Positions 17,951 through 29,661 of a stretch of DNA of 64,000 nucleotides are shown here, piece by piece. The stretch spans positions 1-64,000 of the forward strand of contig DUZS01000013.1 in the NCBI GenBank assembly GCA_013349405.1, in the 5' to 3' direction. The DNA is from Desulfuromonadales bacterium (lineage in GTDB: Bacteria; Desulfobacterota; Desulfuromonadia; Geobacterales; Pseudopelobacteraceae). A program made the translations under genes and the position numbers. The stretch's first letter is position 1, and each line of letters starts with the position of its first letter. Under the pieces are notes generated by a model, which ran no database searches, had not been told where the DNA came from, and saw nothing but the letters and a program-made list of their open reading frames with translations.

Positions 17951-18896
17951 TGCATTCTTTTCAGAATTGAACAGCCTGTTCCGCCATGACCGGCGTGTCG
18001 TGTTCCTGACCGGCGATCTCGGTTACAAGCTTTTTGATCAACTGAAGGAGTTTGATCCGGCCCGGGTCATCAACTGCGGTATCCGTGAAGCCGCTATGAT
18101 CGGCTATGCCGCCGGACTGGCAAAGAGCGGGCTGCTGCCGTTCGTCTACTCAATAACCCCGTTTGTAACACTGCGCTGTCTGGAGCAGATCAAGATCGAC
18201 CTCTGTTATAATACGGCAAATGTCGTCGTGGTCGGTGTCGGAGGAGGATTCGCCTATGGGCCGAACGGCCCGACACACCATGGCATTGACGATGTCGGCG
18301 CCTTGAGCTGTCTGCCGCGGTTGACACTCTGGACTCCATGCGATCCTCACGAGGTGCGCTTGTGCGTACGTGCCGCGGCAACGCTCGATCGCCCGGCGTA
18401 TCTGCGCCTCGGGCGCAACAAAGAGCCGAATATCTTCGCTTCATTGAAACAGACACCCGACATTGCGAAACCGGCCGTGGTTCGGGAAGGAAGAGACGGG
18501 GTGATAGTCACGAGCGGCTTCATCCTCCACACAGTGCTCAAAGCCGCCGACGCGCTTGCCCTGCAGGGCATATACCCTGCGGTTGTCCGTATTACCACCT
18601 TCAGGCCGTTTCCGGCAGAATACGCCCGTTTACTCACTGCTCAATTCGGAACGGTCATGACGGTGGAGGAGCATATTGCAAATGGCGGCCTCGGCATGGA
18701 AATCGCCCGCGTCGTTGCCGAATCGGGTGATGGCAGGCACTTCAGAATGCTGACCATACCTGCGGAGTTCCCTGATGCCTGTTATGATCGGGATACCCTG
18801 CTGGCCCGCTCAGGACTTGATGCCGATGCAATCGCCACGGCGTATCATGGTCTTTTCCGGACACAGGAAACGGCCAAGACTGATCGTGATGACTGA
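17943..18896 (+). CDS. Transketolase-like C-terminal subunit
   Basis: This 317-residue partner starts at GTG 17943, overlapping the previous stop by 8 bases, so the subunits are translated together. The pyrimidine-binding domain has RVINCGIREAAMIGYAAGLA, whose Glu would activate the thiamin ring, and GGGFAYGPNGPTHHGIDDVG, a conserved active-site loop. The C-terminal domain (about 190-310) includes VTSGFIL, RITTFRPFP and VEEHIANGGLG. The pair should form an alpha2beta2 enzyme transferring a two-carbon unit. The donor and acceptor cannot be read from sequence. The 1-deoxyxylulose-5-phosphate synthase reaction is less likely, since DXS is a single longer chain. Confidence 0.85.
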   Translation: MRDAFFSELNSLFRHDRRVVFLTGDLGYKLFDQLKEFDPARVINCGIREAAMIGYAAGLAKSGLLPFVYSITPFVTLRCLEQIKIDLCYNTANVVVVGVGGGFAYGPNGPTHHGIDDVGALSCLPRLTLWTPCDPHEVRLCVRAAATLDRPAYLRLGRNKEPNIFASLKQTPDIAKPAVVREGRDGVIVTSGFILHTVLKAADALALQGIYPAVVRITTFRPFPAEYARLLTAQFGTVMTVEEHIANGGLGMEIARVVAESGDGRHFRMLTIPAEFPDACYDRDTLLARSGLDADAIATAYHGLFRTQETAKTDRDD

Positions 18897-20841
18897 CACT
18901 CCTGCACACGATCAGTGGAGCGGGTTACGGGAATTGTTTACCGCCGCCGTGCTTTCCCTGACGGTTGCGGGCATCTGCTACTACTGTTATTTTCTGCTGG
19001 CACCATGGATCTGGAGCCAGAACATCCCTTTCAAGCCGGAAGATCTTACTCCTCTGGTACTCGAAGCGACCGCCGAGCACGATGGCATTGAAATCTATGC
19101 CCTCTATATCCTGATGTTTATCAGCAGCATCGCCGCGCTGTTTTTCTCTCAAGTTGTTGAGCGTATTCCGGTAACACCCGCCCGACAGGCTGTTCTCGCC
19201 GTATGCACAATTGCAGCAGGCAGCTACTGCCTGGCAATCGGCTTTACTCCGCCAATGAGCAACGCTGCTACCCTGCCATTGGTCACCATTACCCACAATT
19301 CCCTGCCGCTGATCTTGATAACCTCTGTCTTTCTGGCACTCCTGCTCTTTCTTCAGCAGCGATTGCCACGCTCGGTAGCTGTCATCGCCGCCATTATGCT
19401 GGTGCCGGTCTGTTTTGTCGCGACTGCGCCGATCAGCAGGTTTGATTATTCGTTCATATTCTCTCCGGCGCTGCGACTGCTAAACGGCGTCGCTCTGCGC
19501 GATATCTATTTTCAGTATGATCTTCTTCCCTCTCTGCTGGCAGCCGCATGGATGAAGCTCGGACTTGACTTGAACTGGTTTCAGATTCTCGGCCAGGCGG
19601 CTTACTATTTCGTTATTTTCGGCGTGTTCATCTTTTCGGGCCGACTGTTCCAGCGCAAAGAGCTCGCCATTGTGCTTCTGGCAGCTCTCGTTCTGATCCG
19701 TATCTATGCCAGTCCATGGGACGTTGTCTACTGCTTTCAGGTTACTCCGTTACGGCTGGATCTCTGGCTTCCGCTGCTTGCCGTGGTGTACTGGCGCGGC
19801 CCGTACCATTGGTCGGCGGGTATTGTCTGCGGACTTCTGATACTGCTGCTCAAAAATTTCGGATTTATCTATACGCTGGCATATATTCAACTGCTCATCA
19901 CCTTGACCATTCTCAGCGTGATGGATAAGGGCAGCGGCACCCACTTTGTCAGTACCCTGACAGAACAGGGCAAACGCTGTATCAAGCCGCTGGCACTGAT
20001 AGCCTGCGCTTTTGCAGCCTCGTTGGTGCTGTTCAACAATCCTGAATTCCCCAATTACTCCGGATATTACCAAAAACTTGGAATCGGATTTATCCAGATT
20101 TCGCCCTCTTCTTTTTACTGGTATATTCTTGCAATGATCAGCACTCTGTTCATTCTGCTCTTCAGAATGCGCAGCAGACTGCCGCAGGACTATCTGACCT
20201 GCGGGTTGCTGCTGACCTTCTGTGCTATCGGCAATTCGATTTACTTCTTCGGCAGGAGTCACGAACACAATATCCTGAACATTTCCATCGTGCTGATGTT
20301 TCTCTGCTTTTTCATGCTTGATCTCATTTCTCGATCGTTGCAGAGAGGTGTCTCAAGGCCCGGTCTGCCTTCACTGCTGCACCGCCACGGCAGCGTGTGT
20401 GTTGCAGTGGTAATTGTTCTGGGTATTATCGTTTACTATGCCGATACCATTACAGAAAAGAGCACACTGCAGATATCCCGGATTTCTAAGGGGCAAACGA
20501 TATTTCCTTTAGAGGTAAATGAAAAAGCCTTCAATGAGGTTTTGAGCATGGTCAGGGGAGTTACCGGCAACAGCAGCAAGGTTTACTTTGTCGGTGGACC
20601 GGACTTTGAATTTTACTATTATGGGGGTTACTCTCCCGTTGGTTACTGCAATCCATTTTTAACGTGGATTTTCACAAAAGACCTTACACAATTTCTACAG
20701 GGCCTGCTTGATAACGGCTATTATCTGGTGTGCGATAGTTCCATGAAATATCTGCTTCCCGGCCTCCAATTCAACAACGCAACCAATCTCGGCTCAAGGG
20801 TTGTGATAACAAAACTGCCTCGACAGGCACCTCAACAATGA
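18889..20841 (+). CDS. Large polytopic membrane protein, probable glycan or lipid-linked sugar transfer
   Basis: ATG 18889 overlaps the previous stop by 8 bases and gives 650 residues. The frame is open further upstream inside the transketolase gene but that part is not plausible. There are about 12-13 hydrophobic helices and a soluble tail (about 560-650). The layout resembles GT-C-like membrane glycosyltransferases, but no named family signature was recognised. Segments such as FDYSFIFSPALRLLNGVALRD and FFGRSHEHNILNIS suggest an acidic and His-rich extracytoplasmic face. The four-base overlap with the following methyltransferase and the upstream overlap show a tightly coupled operon. Confidence 0.55.
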   Translation: MTDTPAHDQWSGLRELFTAAVLSLTVAGICYYCYFLLAPWIWSQNIPFKPEDLTPLVLEATAEHDGIEIYALYILMFISSIAALFFSQVVERIPVTPARQAVLAVCTIAAGSYCLAIGFTPPMSNAATLPLVTITHNSLPLILITSVFLALLLFLQQRLPRSVAVIAAIMLVPVCFVATAPISRFDYSFIFSPALRLLNGVALRDIYFQYDLLPSLLAAAWMKLGLDLNWFQILGQAAYYFVIFGVFIFSGRLFQRKELAIVLLAALVLIRIYASPWDVVYCFQVTPLRLDLWLPLLAVVYWRGPYHWSAGIVCGLLILLLKNFGFIYTLAYIQLLITLTILSVMDKGSGTHFVSTLTEQGKRCIKPLALIACAFAASLVLFNNPEFPNYSGYYQKLGIGFIQISPSSFYWYILAMISTLFILLFRMRSRLPQDYLTCGLLLTFCAIGNSIYFFGRSHEHNILNISIVLMFLCFFMLDLISRSLQRGVSRPGLPSLLHRHGSVCVAVVIVLGIIVYYADTITEKSTLQISRISKGQTIFPLEVNEKAFNEVLSMVRGVTGNSSKVYFVGGPDFEFYYYGGYSPVGYCNPFLTWIFTKDLTQFLQGLLDNGYYLVCDSSMKYLLPGLQFNNATNLGSRVVITKLPRQAPQQ

Positions 20842-21590
20842 GGCACAAGAAAAAAAATGAGGGGCTCCCCCCCGTCGCCAACAACCCGCCCGGCAATACG
20901 TTTGCCGGGAAGGCAATCTTTTTTGTCCGGTCGCTTCTCGATATGCAGGTCAGTTCCGTATACCGTGATCTGCGCCCCTGGCTGGAAGAACGGAGCGGCA
21001 CGCTGCTGGAGGTTGGCTGCGGAGCGCAACCATACCGTTACCTTGTCCCGGATGGCTGCCGCTACACCGGTCTTGACTCGGAAGAAGCGGAAGCCAACTT
21101 CGCTTATCGCCTTCCGGACACAATCTACTATGGTGGCGGGCAATTCCCCTTTGAAGACGGCTCGTTTGACAACCTGTTTCATACCGAAGTGCTCGAGCAT
21201 GTCTATCATGCCGGTCAGTTTCTCGCCGAATGCCGCCGGGTGCTGAAGCCGGGGGGGGGCATGTTTTTTACGGTTCCTTTTCAGGCCCGTTATCACTATA
21301 TTCCACATGACTTTTTCCGCTATACTCCCGCTGCCCTGGAACGGATGCTTGACGAGGCCGGCTTCACGGAGATAGCGATCAGGCCGCGGGGGAGCGACAT
21401 AACGGTTGCGGCGAATAAATGCATTTCGGTTTTCTACCGCTGGCTCCGCTCAGGTCTGCCCGGCATCGTCGCCGGAGCAGTGATATCACCCTTCGCCCTG
21501 GCGACGCTCATTGTCGGATGGCTGTCGCTGCGCCTTACGTTCGGCTCTTACGATGACTGCCTTGGCTATACGGTCACCGCAAGAGCCTGA
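20838..21590 (+). CDS. Class I SAM-dependent methyltransferase
   Basis: The 250-residue protein has SAM motif I LLEVGCGAQPYRYL, the acidic end of beta-2 in YTGLDSEE, and a post-motif FHTEVLEHVYHAGQFLAECRRVLKPGG typical of Methyltransf_11-type enzymes. The C-terminal 50 residues hold a hydrophobic stretch (GIVAGAVISPFALATLIVGW) that may associate with the membrane. The gene overlaps the preceding membrane-protein stop by four bases (ATGA). In this setting a sugar or polyprenyl-linked glycan substrate is a reasonable guess. Confidence 0.8.
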   Translation: MRHKKKNEGLPPVANNPPGNTFAGKAIFFVRSLLDMQVSSVYRDLRPWLEERSGTLLEVGCGAQPYRYLVPDGCRYTGLDSEEAEANFAYRLPDTIYYGGGQFPFEDGSFDNLFHTEVLEHVYHAGQFLAECRRVLKPGGGMFFTVPFQARYHYIPHDFFRYTPAALERMLDEAGFTEIAIRPRGSDITVAANKCISVFYRWLRSGLPGIVAGAVISPFALATLIVGWLSLRLTFGSYDDCLGYTVTARA

Positions 21591-21633
21591 CGTTTTGTCT
21601 CAATAATTCAACTCTATCGGAACAGGGTACGAT

Positions 21634-23598
21634 ATGTCCATTGCGCAGAAAATCAAACATCTTCAAGGGCCGATTCTGGTTCTCGGCGGGAGCGGCTTCA
21701 TCGGGGCGAACCTGGTGCGGACGCTCCAGTCGCACCGCGACGACGTCTATGGCACCACCTCGACCTTTGATGCCTGGCGACTGGAGGATCTGCCGGAAAG
21801 GAATAAAGTCGTCGTTGATTTGCTTGTTGACGCCGACCTGGAAAGCCTTTTTGCCGACATTTCCCCCCGTACGGTATTTAACTGCGTTTCCTACGGCGGC
21901 TATTCCTTCGAATCCGATTTCCGGCTCATATACCGGACTAACTTTAACCTGACCACCCGACTGCTCCACCTTATGGAAAAACAGTCAATCACCTGTTACG
22001 TCCACTCGGGCAGCTCTTCTGAATACGGTGACAATTGCACTGCGCCGGCGGAATCGGCCCTGGTCAATCCCAACAGTGATTATGCCGTTTCCAAGGTTGC
22101 CTGTTCTGCCCTTATCAATTATTTTGGGCGAAAGAAACGTTTCCCCTGCGCCAATCTCCGGCTCTATTCCGTCTATGGACAGCTGGAAGACTCCTCGCGC
22201 CTGATTCCCACTGTCATTCGTTCCGGCGTACAGGGGACGTTTCCGTCGTTCGTCCACCCGCTCATCTCCCGCGACTTTATCTACGTAGACGATGTCGTCG
22301 AGGCGTTTGTGAATACCGCTCTTAATCTGAAAGAGGAGGATTACGGCGAATCATTCAACATCGGCAGCGGCTGCAAAACCACCATTGCCGATATTGCCCA
22401 GGTCGCACGGGAGCTGTTCGGTATTGACCATGAACCGGAATTTTCTTCCATGCCGGATCGGACCTGGGATGTCAGCGACTGGTACGCAAACCCTGATAAA
22501 GCGTATCAATGCCTGAAGTGGCGGCCACAGACGTCGTTGCGTGAGGGCCTTGACAGGATGGTTGCATGGTATCGTTCTCTCCCGGATCGAGAGAAATACC
22601 ATCTTTCATCCAAAATGTTCGAGCTCGACACGACTCACAGCGTGACCGCCATTATTGCCTGCTATAAAGATAACCAGGCGATACCGATCATGTACCAGCG
22701 ACTCAAGGACACATTTGACAAGCTCAAGATCGATTACGAGATCATCTTTGTCAATGACTGCAGCCCCGATGACAGCGAAGAGGTCATCCGCACCATAACG
22801 CGGCGGGACAAGCGGGTCATCGGCATCTCCCATTCGCGCAACTTCGGTTCTCAGGCGGCTTTTAGAAGCGGCATGGAGATCGCAACAAAAAATTCATGCG
22901 TGCTCCTGGATGGCGATCTCCAGGACCCGCCCGAGCTTATCGAACAGTTTGTGGCACAGTGGCGGCAAGGGTATGATGTTGTCTACGGTTCCCGGATCAA
23001 ACGGGAAGCGCCCCTGTTCATGCGGCTTGCCTACAAACTGTTCTACCGGGTGTTCGACGCCTTCTCTTACCTGACTATTCCCCGCGACGCGGGCGATTTT
23101 GCCCTAATGGACAAAAAAGTGGTAAAGTGTGTCCTTCAGTTCCCCGAACGGGACCTGTTCCTGCGCGGTGTCAGGGCGTTTGTCGGTTTCAGGCAGACCG
23201 GCGTCGATTATGTCCGTCCGGAGCGGATGTTTGGTGTCACGACCAACAACCTGCTCAAGAACATCGGCTGGGCAAAAAAAGGGATCCTCTCTTTCAGCAA
23301 CACTCCGCTCAATATTCTCAGTTTTGCCGGCACCCTGCTCTTTATCATTTCAGTCATGTTGGGAGCTGTTCAGGTTGCGAGTCGTATCCTCTTCCCCGAA
23401 CTTGCTCCGAGAGGGGTGACAACCATGCTGCTGATCATCCTCTTCTTCGGCTCGGTTAATCTCTTTGCTATCGGGTTAGTCGGCGAGTACATCGCCAAAA
23501 TTTTTGAAGAGGTCAAGCAGCGGCCGCACTTTATCCGCAAACATCTGATCCGTGACGGGGAACTGCGTAACTTTTCGATAGAGCAGCACAACAACTGA
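21634..23598 (+). CDS. Fusion of NAD-dependent sugar epimerase/dehydratase and membrane GT2 glycosyltransferase
   Basis: Residues 1 to about 320 form an extended SDR domain with nucleotide loop GGSGFIGANL, catalytic YAVSK and SGSSSEYGD. From about 333 a family-2 glycosyltransferase begins (VTAIIACYKDNQAIPIMYQR), with DCSPDDS, LLDGDLQDPPEL, GSRIKRE and RDAGDFALMDKKV. Two C-terminal TM helices (about 565-590 and 603-625) follow, as in polyprenol-phosphate sugar transferases of the DPM1/GtrB type. The fusion would make a nucleotide sugar and load it onto a lipid carrier in one chain. These activities are normally separate proteins. The reading frame is continuous, so this is no assembly artefact of two genes. 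Confidence 0.88.
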   Translation: MSIAQKIKHLQGPILVLGGSGFIGANLVRTLQSHRDDVYGTTSTFDAWRLEDLPERNKVVVDLLVDADLESLFADISPRTVFNCVSYGGYSFESDFRLIYRTNFNLTTRLLHLMEKQSITCYVHSGSSSEYGDNCTAPAESALVNPNSDYAVSKVACSALINYFGRKKRFPCANLRLYSVYGQLEDSSRLIPTVIRSGVQGTFPSFVHPLISRDFIYVDDVVEAFVNTALNLKEEDYGESFNIGSGCKTTIADIAQVARELFGIDHEPEFSSMPDRTWDVSDWYANPDKAYQCLKWRPQTSLREGLDRMVAWYRSLPDREKYHLSSKMFELDTTHSVTAIIACYKDNQAIPIMYQRLKDTFDKLKIDYEIIFVNDCSPDDSEEVIRTITRRDKRVIGISHSRNFGSQAAFRSGMEIATKNSCVLLDGDLQDPPELIEQFVAQWRQGYDVVYGSRIKREAPLFMRLAYKLFYRVFDAFSYLTIPRDAGDFALMDKKVVKCVLQFPERDLFLRGVRAFVGFRQTGVDYVRPERMFGVTTNNLLKNIGWAKKGILSFSNTPLNILSFAGTLLFIISVMLGAVQVASRILFPELAPRGVTTMLLIILFFGSVNLFAIGLVGEYIAKIFEEVKQRPHFIRKHLIRDGELRNFSIEQHNN

Positions 23599-23616
23599 CC
23601 GGAGATACCTCTTGCC

Positions 23617-24516
23617 ATGGAAATGATATCACGGCCCTGTCCGTTATGCGGGTCATCGGACACCGGCGCCATTTTTGCCGAGGCAGACTTCAACATCGAG
23701 CGTCTCGACAGCTATGCCTTTGCCTCGCGCAAAATGCCTGAATACATGCATTACCGGCTGATTGACTGCCCGACCTGTGACCTGCTCTACGCCAATCCCC
23801 TGCCTGATGCCGGCTATCTGGCTGAGGGCTATAGCGAAGCGGCCTACGACAGCGGCGTTGAAGCGCAGTACGCAGCCGCAACTTATGGCGCTATTCTATC
23901 AGCCTTTATTGCGCATTTGCCGGATCGCCACGGCACTCTCGACATCGGCGCGGGAGACGGCGCTTTTCTTGAGCAACTGGTGCAATCCGGCTTTTCTCAG
24001 GTTGCCGGGGTGGAACCATCCCGGGCTCCCATTGCGACGGCACGACCAGACATCAAGCCGCTCATCAGGGAAGGGGTTTTTCGCGGAGACGACTATACCC
24101 CGAACAGCCTCACTCTCGTGACATGCTTTCAGACACTTGAACATCTCCACGACCCGATGGCAATGGCCAGAGAGGTGTATCGCCTTATCAAACCGGGCGG
24201 AGCGGCCTTTTTTATCTGTCATAACCGCCGCGCCCTGTCGGCGCGGCTGCTCGGCAAAAAATCTCCCATCTTCGACATCGAACACCTCCAGCTCTTTTCG
24301 CCGCAGAGTGCCCGGTATCTTCTGGAACAGACAGGTTTCACCAGCGTAACACTCATGCCGGTGGTTAACCGCTACCCGCTGCGCTACTGGCTGAGGCTGT
24401 TGCCACTGCCGGTGATGCTGAAACGTTCACTCATTACCGTCCTCGACCGGATGGGAGCAGGAGGCGTTTCCTTCTCGATTCCGTGCGGTAATCTGGCCGT
24501 GGTCGGTTTCAAATAA
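23617..24516 (+). CDS. Class I SAM methyltransferase with N-terminal zinc-ribbon-like motif
   Basis: The 299-residue protein begins with CPLCGSS and, about 40 residues later, CPTCDLLYANP, a treble-clef or zinc-ribbon pair often found before sugar C- or O-methyltransferase domains. SAM motif I is TLDIGAGDGAFLEQL. The motif around FQTLEHLHDPMAMAREVYRLIKPGG follows, and HLQLFSPQSARYLLEQTGF is typical of Methyltransf_23 proteins. It lies 18 bp after the epimerase-GT fusion and is the last gene of the probable glycan operon. ATG 23623 is an alternative start. Confidence 0.82.
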   Translation: MEMISRPCPLCGSSDTGAIFAEADFNIERLDSYAFASRKMPEYMHYRLIDCPTCDLLYANPLPDAGYLAEGYSEAAYDSGVEAQYAAATYGAILSAFIAHLPDRHGTLDIGAGDGAFLEQLVQSGFSQVAGVEPSRAPIATARPDIKPLIREGVFRGDDYTPNSLTLVTCFQTLEHLHDPMAMAREVYRLIKPGGAAFFICHNRRALSARLLGKKSPIFDIEHLQLFSPQSARYLLEQTGFTSVTLMPVVNRYPLRYWLRLLPLPVMLKRSLITVLDRMGAGGVSFSIPCGNLAVVGFK

Positions 24517-24545
24517 AATAAAATTGTATCATTGGAGCAGAGACT

Positions 24546-25802
24546 ATGACGATCACTGAAAAAGTCGTAAAAATTGCACAGGATGCCCGTAATGCCTCGC
24601 TGGAAATGGCACGGTTATCCTCCACCACAAAAAACAGCATGCTGCTGAGGATGGCTGATGCCCTTGAAGGTGCGACGGCAGGAATTATCCCGGAAAATCA
24701 AAAGGATCTGATTGCCGGCGAGCAAAAAGGTCTTTCCGCAGCCATGCTCGATCGCTTGATGCTTGATGAAAGCCGCATCAAGGGAATCGCCGGCGCTCTG
24801 CGCGAGGTTGCCGCACTGCCGGACCCGGTCGGTGAAGTAACCAGAATGTGGAAGCGACCGAACGAGCTTATGGTCGGTAAGATGCGTATTCCGCTCGGCA
24901 CAATCGGCATCATTTACGAGTCTCGGCCTAACGTGACCGCCGATGCCGCCGCGCTCTGCCTCAAGGCCGGCAATGCCGTGGTACTGAGGGGCGGCTCCGA
25001 AGCGATCAATTCGAATCTGGCTATCGCCGCGATCCTGCAGGGGGTGCTGAGGGAGATGCATATCCCGGAAGCGGCATTGTCACTGATTCCGTTCACTGAG
25101 CGGGAAGGGGTGCTGGAGATGCTCAAGCAGGAAGAGTCCATTGATCTGATTATTCCGCGCGGTGGCGAAAGCCTGATCCGCTTTGTGGTGGAAAACTCGC
25201 GCATCCCTGTCATCAAGCATTACAAGGGTGTCTGCCATATCTTTGTCGATCAGTCGGCCGATTTCGACAAGGCGGAGCAGATCATTATCAACAGCAAGAC
25301 CCAGCGCCCGGGCGTCTGTAACGCGCTGGAAACGCTCCTGATCCACAAGGATGTCGCCGCTCGGTTTATTCCGCGAATAGCCGCCACACTGACTGCGCTC
25401 GGGGTGGAATTACGAGGCGACCAGGTTTTTTGCGATCTGGCGCCTATTGCCGTGCCTGCGACGGAAGAAGACTGGCATGCCGAATATCTGGAGCTGATTC
25501 TTGCCTGCCGGGTCGTTGATGACATCGACGCCGCTATTGACCACATCAACCGCTACTGCTCACTGCATACGGAATCGATTATTACCAGTGACTACAGTCG
25601 CGCCCAGCGTTTTATCCGCGAGGTCAACTCCTCCTGCGTCATGGTCAACGCTTCGACCCGTTTTTCCGATGGCGGCCAGCTTGGTCTGGGCGCCGAAATC
25701 GGTATATCCACCACTAAACTGCACTCCTTTGGCCCGATGGGGCTTGAGGATCTGACCACGACCAAATTTATTGTTTACGGCGATGGGCAGGTACGGGAGT
25801 AA
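24546..25802 (+). CDS. proA: Gamma-glutamyl phosphate reductase
   Basis: The 418-residue protein has ProA length and motifs: KMRIPLGTIGIIYESRPNVT, CLKAGNAVVLRGGSEA, IPRGGESLIRFV, the catalytic-Cys segment TQRPGVCNALETLL, and C-terminal DGGQLGLGAEIGISTTKLHSFGPMGLEDLTT. It reduces gamma-glutamyl phosphate to glutamate semialdehyde for proline synthesis. The partner proB is not in the window. It lies 29 bp after the methyltransferase gene, with TTGGAGCAG upstream of its start, and may be transcribed from within or through the glycan operon. Confidence 0.96.
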   Translation: MTITEKVVKIAQDARNASLEMARLSSTTKNSMLLRMADALEGATAGIIPENQKDLIAGEQKGLSAAMLDRLMLDESRIKGIAGALREVAALPDPVGEVTRMWKRPNELMVGKMRIPLGTIGIIYESRPNVTADAAALCLKAGNAVVLRGGSEAINSNLAIAAILQGVLREMHIPEAALSLIPFTEREGVLEMLKQEESIDLIIPRGGESLIRFVVENSRIPVIKHYKGVCHIFVDQSADFDKAEQIIINSKTQRPGVCNALETLLIHKDVAARFIPRIAATLTALGVELRGDQVFCDLAPIAVPATEEDWHAEYLELILACRVVDDIDAAIDHINRYCSLHTESIITSDYSRAQRFIREVNSSCVMVNASTRFSDGGQLGLGAEIGISTTKLHSFGPMGLEDLTTTKFIVYGDGQVRE

Positions 25803-25889
25803 TTCTGCCAAAATTCAAATTGAGTGGCAAAAAACCCTGTTTTCTGATATACCGTTGCTACTCAAAATGTATGAACAAGGAGTTTTATT

Positions 25890-26894
25890 ATGAAACGACT
25901 CGTCATGAGCGTACTGGTTATTGCCGTAACCTTGCTTGGCTGTGCCCAGAATCGCTTCAATGTTCCGACAGAATATTTTTCCGAAAAAGTCAGGGTACTC
26001 GGGATTGCCCCGGCTTTTGTGGATGCGGATTCTGATATAATCCATCCGCAAAAGGATCTTTTGCTAGCTGTTATCTCGGATCTTAACCGAAAAAATGAAC
26101 CGCTGCTCGTGCGCAAGCTCCAGGCAACGGGCAATTTCTATGCGGTGACGCTGCTTGCGGATGAGCCGCGCCAGCTTTTCAGCGTATTGATGGCCCGGCG
26201 TGAAAAACGGAATGATGCAAATATTGAGTACAACAAGTACTTCTGGAAAAACGATGAAATTGCCGCCTATATCAAAAAAAATCGTCTCGACGCTCTTATG
26301 ATTGTCACCGTGAGCGGTTTGACCCAGAAAAGCAAAATTTTTTCCAGTAACCTGCTGTCATCGCTTGAGACCAACTACAATTTCCTGACGATGACCGCCC
26401 AGATAGTTGGTCCCGATGGCACTGTGCTGTGGGAATTCCCGAATTTCCGGGGGCAGTTTGTTTCACCATACTACCCGCTTGTCAACCTTCAGTATCCTGA
26501 CTTCAGTGAATCTGAAGCGAATCAGTCCCGTAGTACCGAGGTTCGCTTTAAGTCTGTTGACGGAATTCGCCGTACATTGGAATTGAAGAAAAAGGATCTA
26601 TTGTTCCGTGAAACAGAGGAACCGGAAGTCTACGGAAAATTGTTTGATGAGATGACCTCGTTAATCAAGTATTCTGCCGACAAAAAGGCGCAAAGCAATC
26701 AGCCGCCAGCCGGTGAACCGTTGAAACCGGCTGCAACCGGCGTGACAGCACCGGTCGCGTCACCAGTTGCAGTGCCGGTTCCTCCGGTCGAAGCACCGGT
26801 AAAAGCCCCGCTTCCCAAAGGTGCTGTGGAGGTCCCGGTGGCCCCGACCCCTCCGGGAAACGAAATTGTCCCGGCAACTTCGAGCACTCTATAG
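25890..26894 (+). CDS. Lipoprotein of unknown function with Pro-rich tail
   Basis: The signal peptide ends in LLGC (lipobox, Cys18), so the 334-residue protein should be lipid-anchored. The middle part (about 20-250) is a mixed alpha/beta domain with LDALMIVTVSGLTQKSK and TAQIVGPDGTVLWEFPNFRG, which recalls periplasmic GNA1162/CsgG-like lipoproteins, though I cannot assign a family. The last 65 residues are almost only Pro, Ala, Val, Lys and Gly, like a spacer across the periplasm. AAGGAG lies 9 bases before the ATG. The function is unknown. Confidence 0.7.
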   Translation: MKRLVMSVLVIAVTLLGCAQNRFNVPTEYFSEKVRVLGIAPAFVDADSDIIHPQKDLLLAVISDLNRKNEPLLVRKLQATGNFYAVTLLADEPRQLFSVLMARREKRNDANIEYNKYFWKNDEIAAYIKKNRLDALMIVTVSGLTQKSKIFSSNLLSSLETNYNFLTMTAQIVGPDGTVLWEFPNFRGQFVSPYYPLVNLQYPDFSESEANQSRSTEVRFKSVDGIRRTLELKKKDLLFRETEEPEVYGKLFDEMTSLIKYSADKKAQSNQPPAGEPLKPAATGVTAPVASPVAVPVPPVEAPVKAPLPKGAVEVPVAPTPPGNEIVPATSSTL

Positions 26895-26976
26895 CCTTTT
26901 GTTTTGACATGGCATCCGGATTTTGCGACAATCCCGCTTTCGCTTTTTACTCTATCCGGTTTCAAATCCAGGATTC

Positions 26977-29579
<2,603 letters not shown>

Positions 29580-29592
29580 TCTTTCTGTAATA

Positions 29593-29644
29593 CGGTAAAC
29601 GTAGAAAGGCCGACAGAAGACTGTCGGCCTTTCTACGTTTACCG
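29593..29644. terminator. Perfect 24-bp inverted repeat between convergent genes (bidirectional terminator)
   Basis: The arms at 29593-29616 and 29621-29644 are perfectly complementary around the 4-nt loop AAGA. The inner 9-10 pairs are GC-rich (GGCCGACAG and complement), followed by CCTTTCT on the right. The hairpin starts 14 bp after purA and ends 17 bp before the stop of the minus-strand GH13 gene, where a shared terminator is expected. The stem is much longer than the usual 8-12 bp. Confidence 0.8.
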
Positions 29645-29661
29645 CGACTATTATGCGCACA

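Noticed and set aside
29593..29644. Long inverted repeat considered as an insertion-sequence remnant
   Set aside because: There is no transposase fragment or target-site duplication, and its place between two convergent gene ends fits a terminator.
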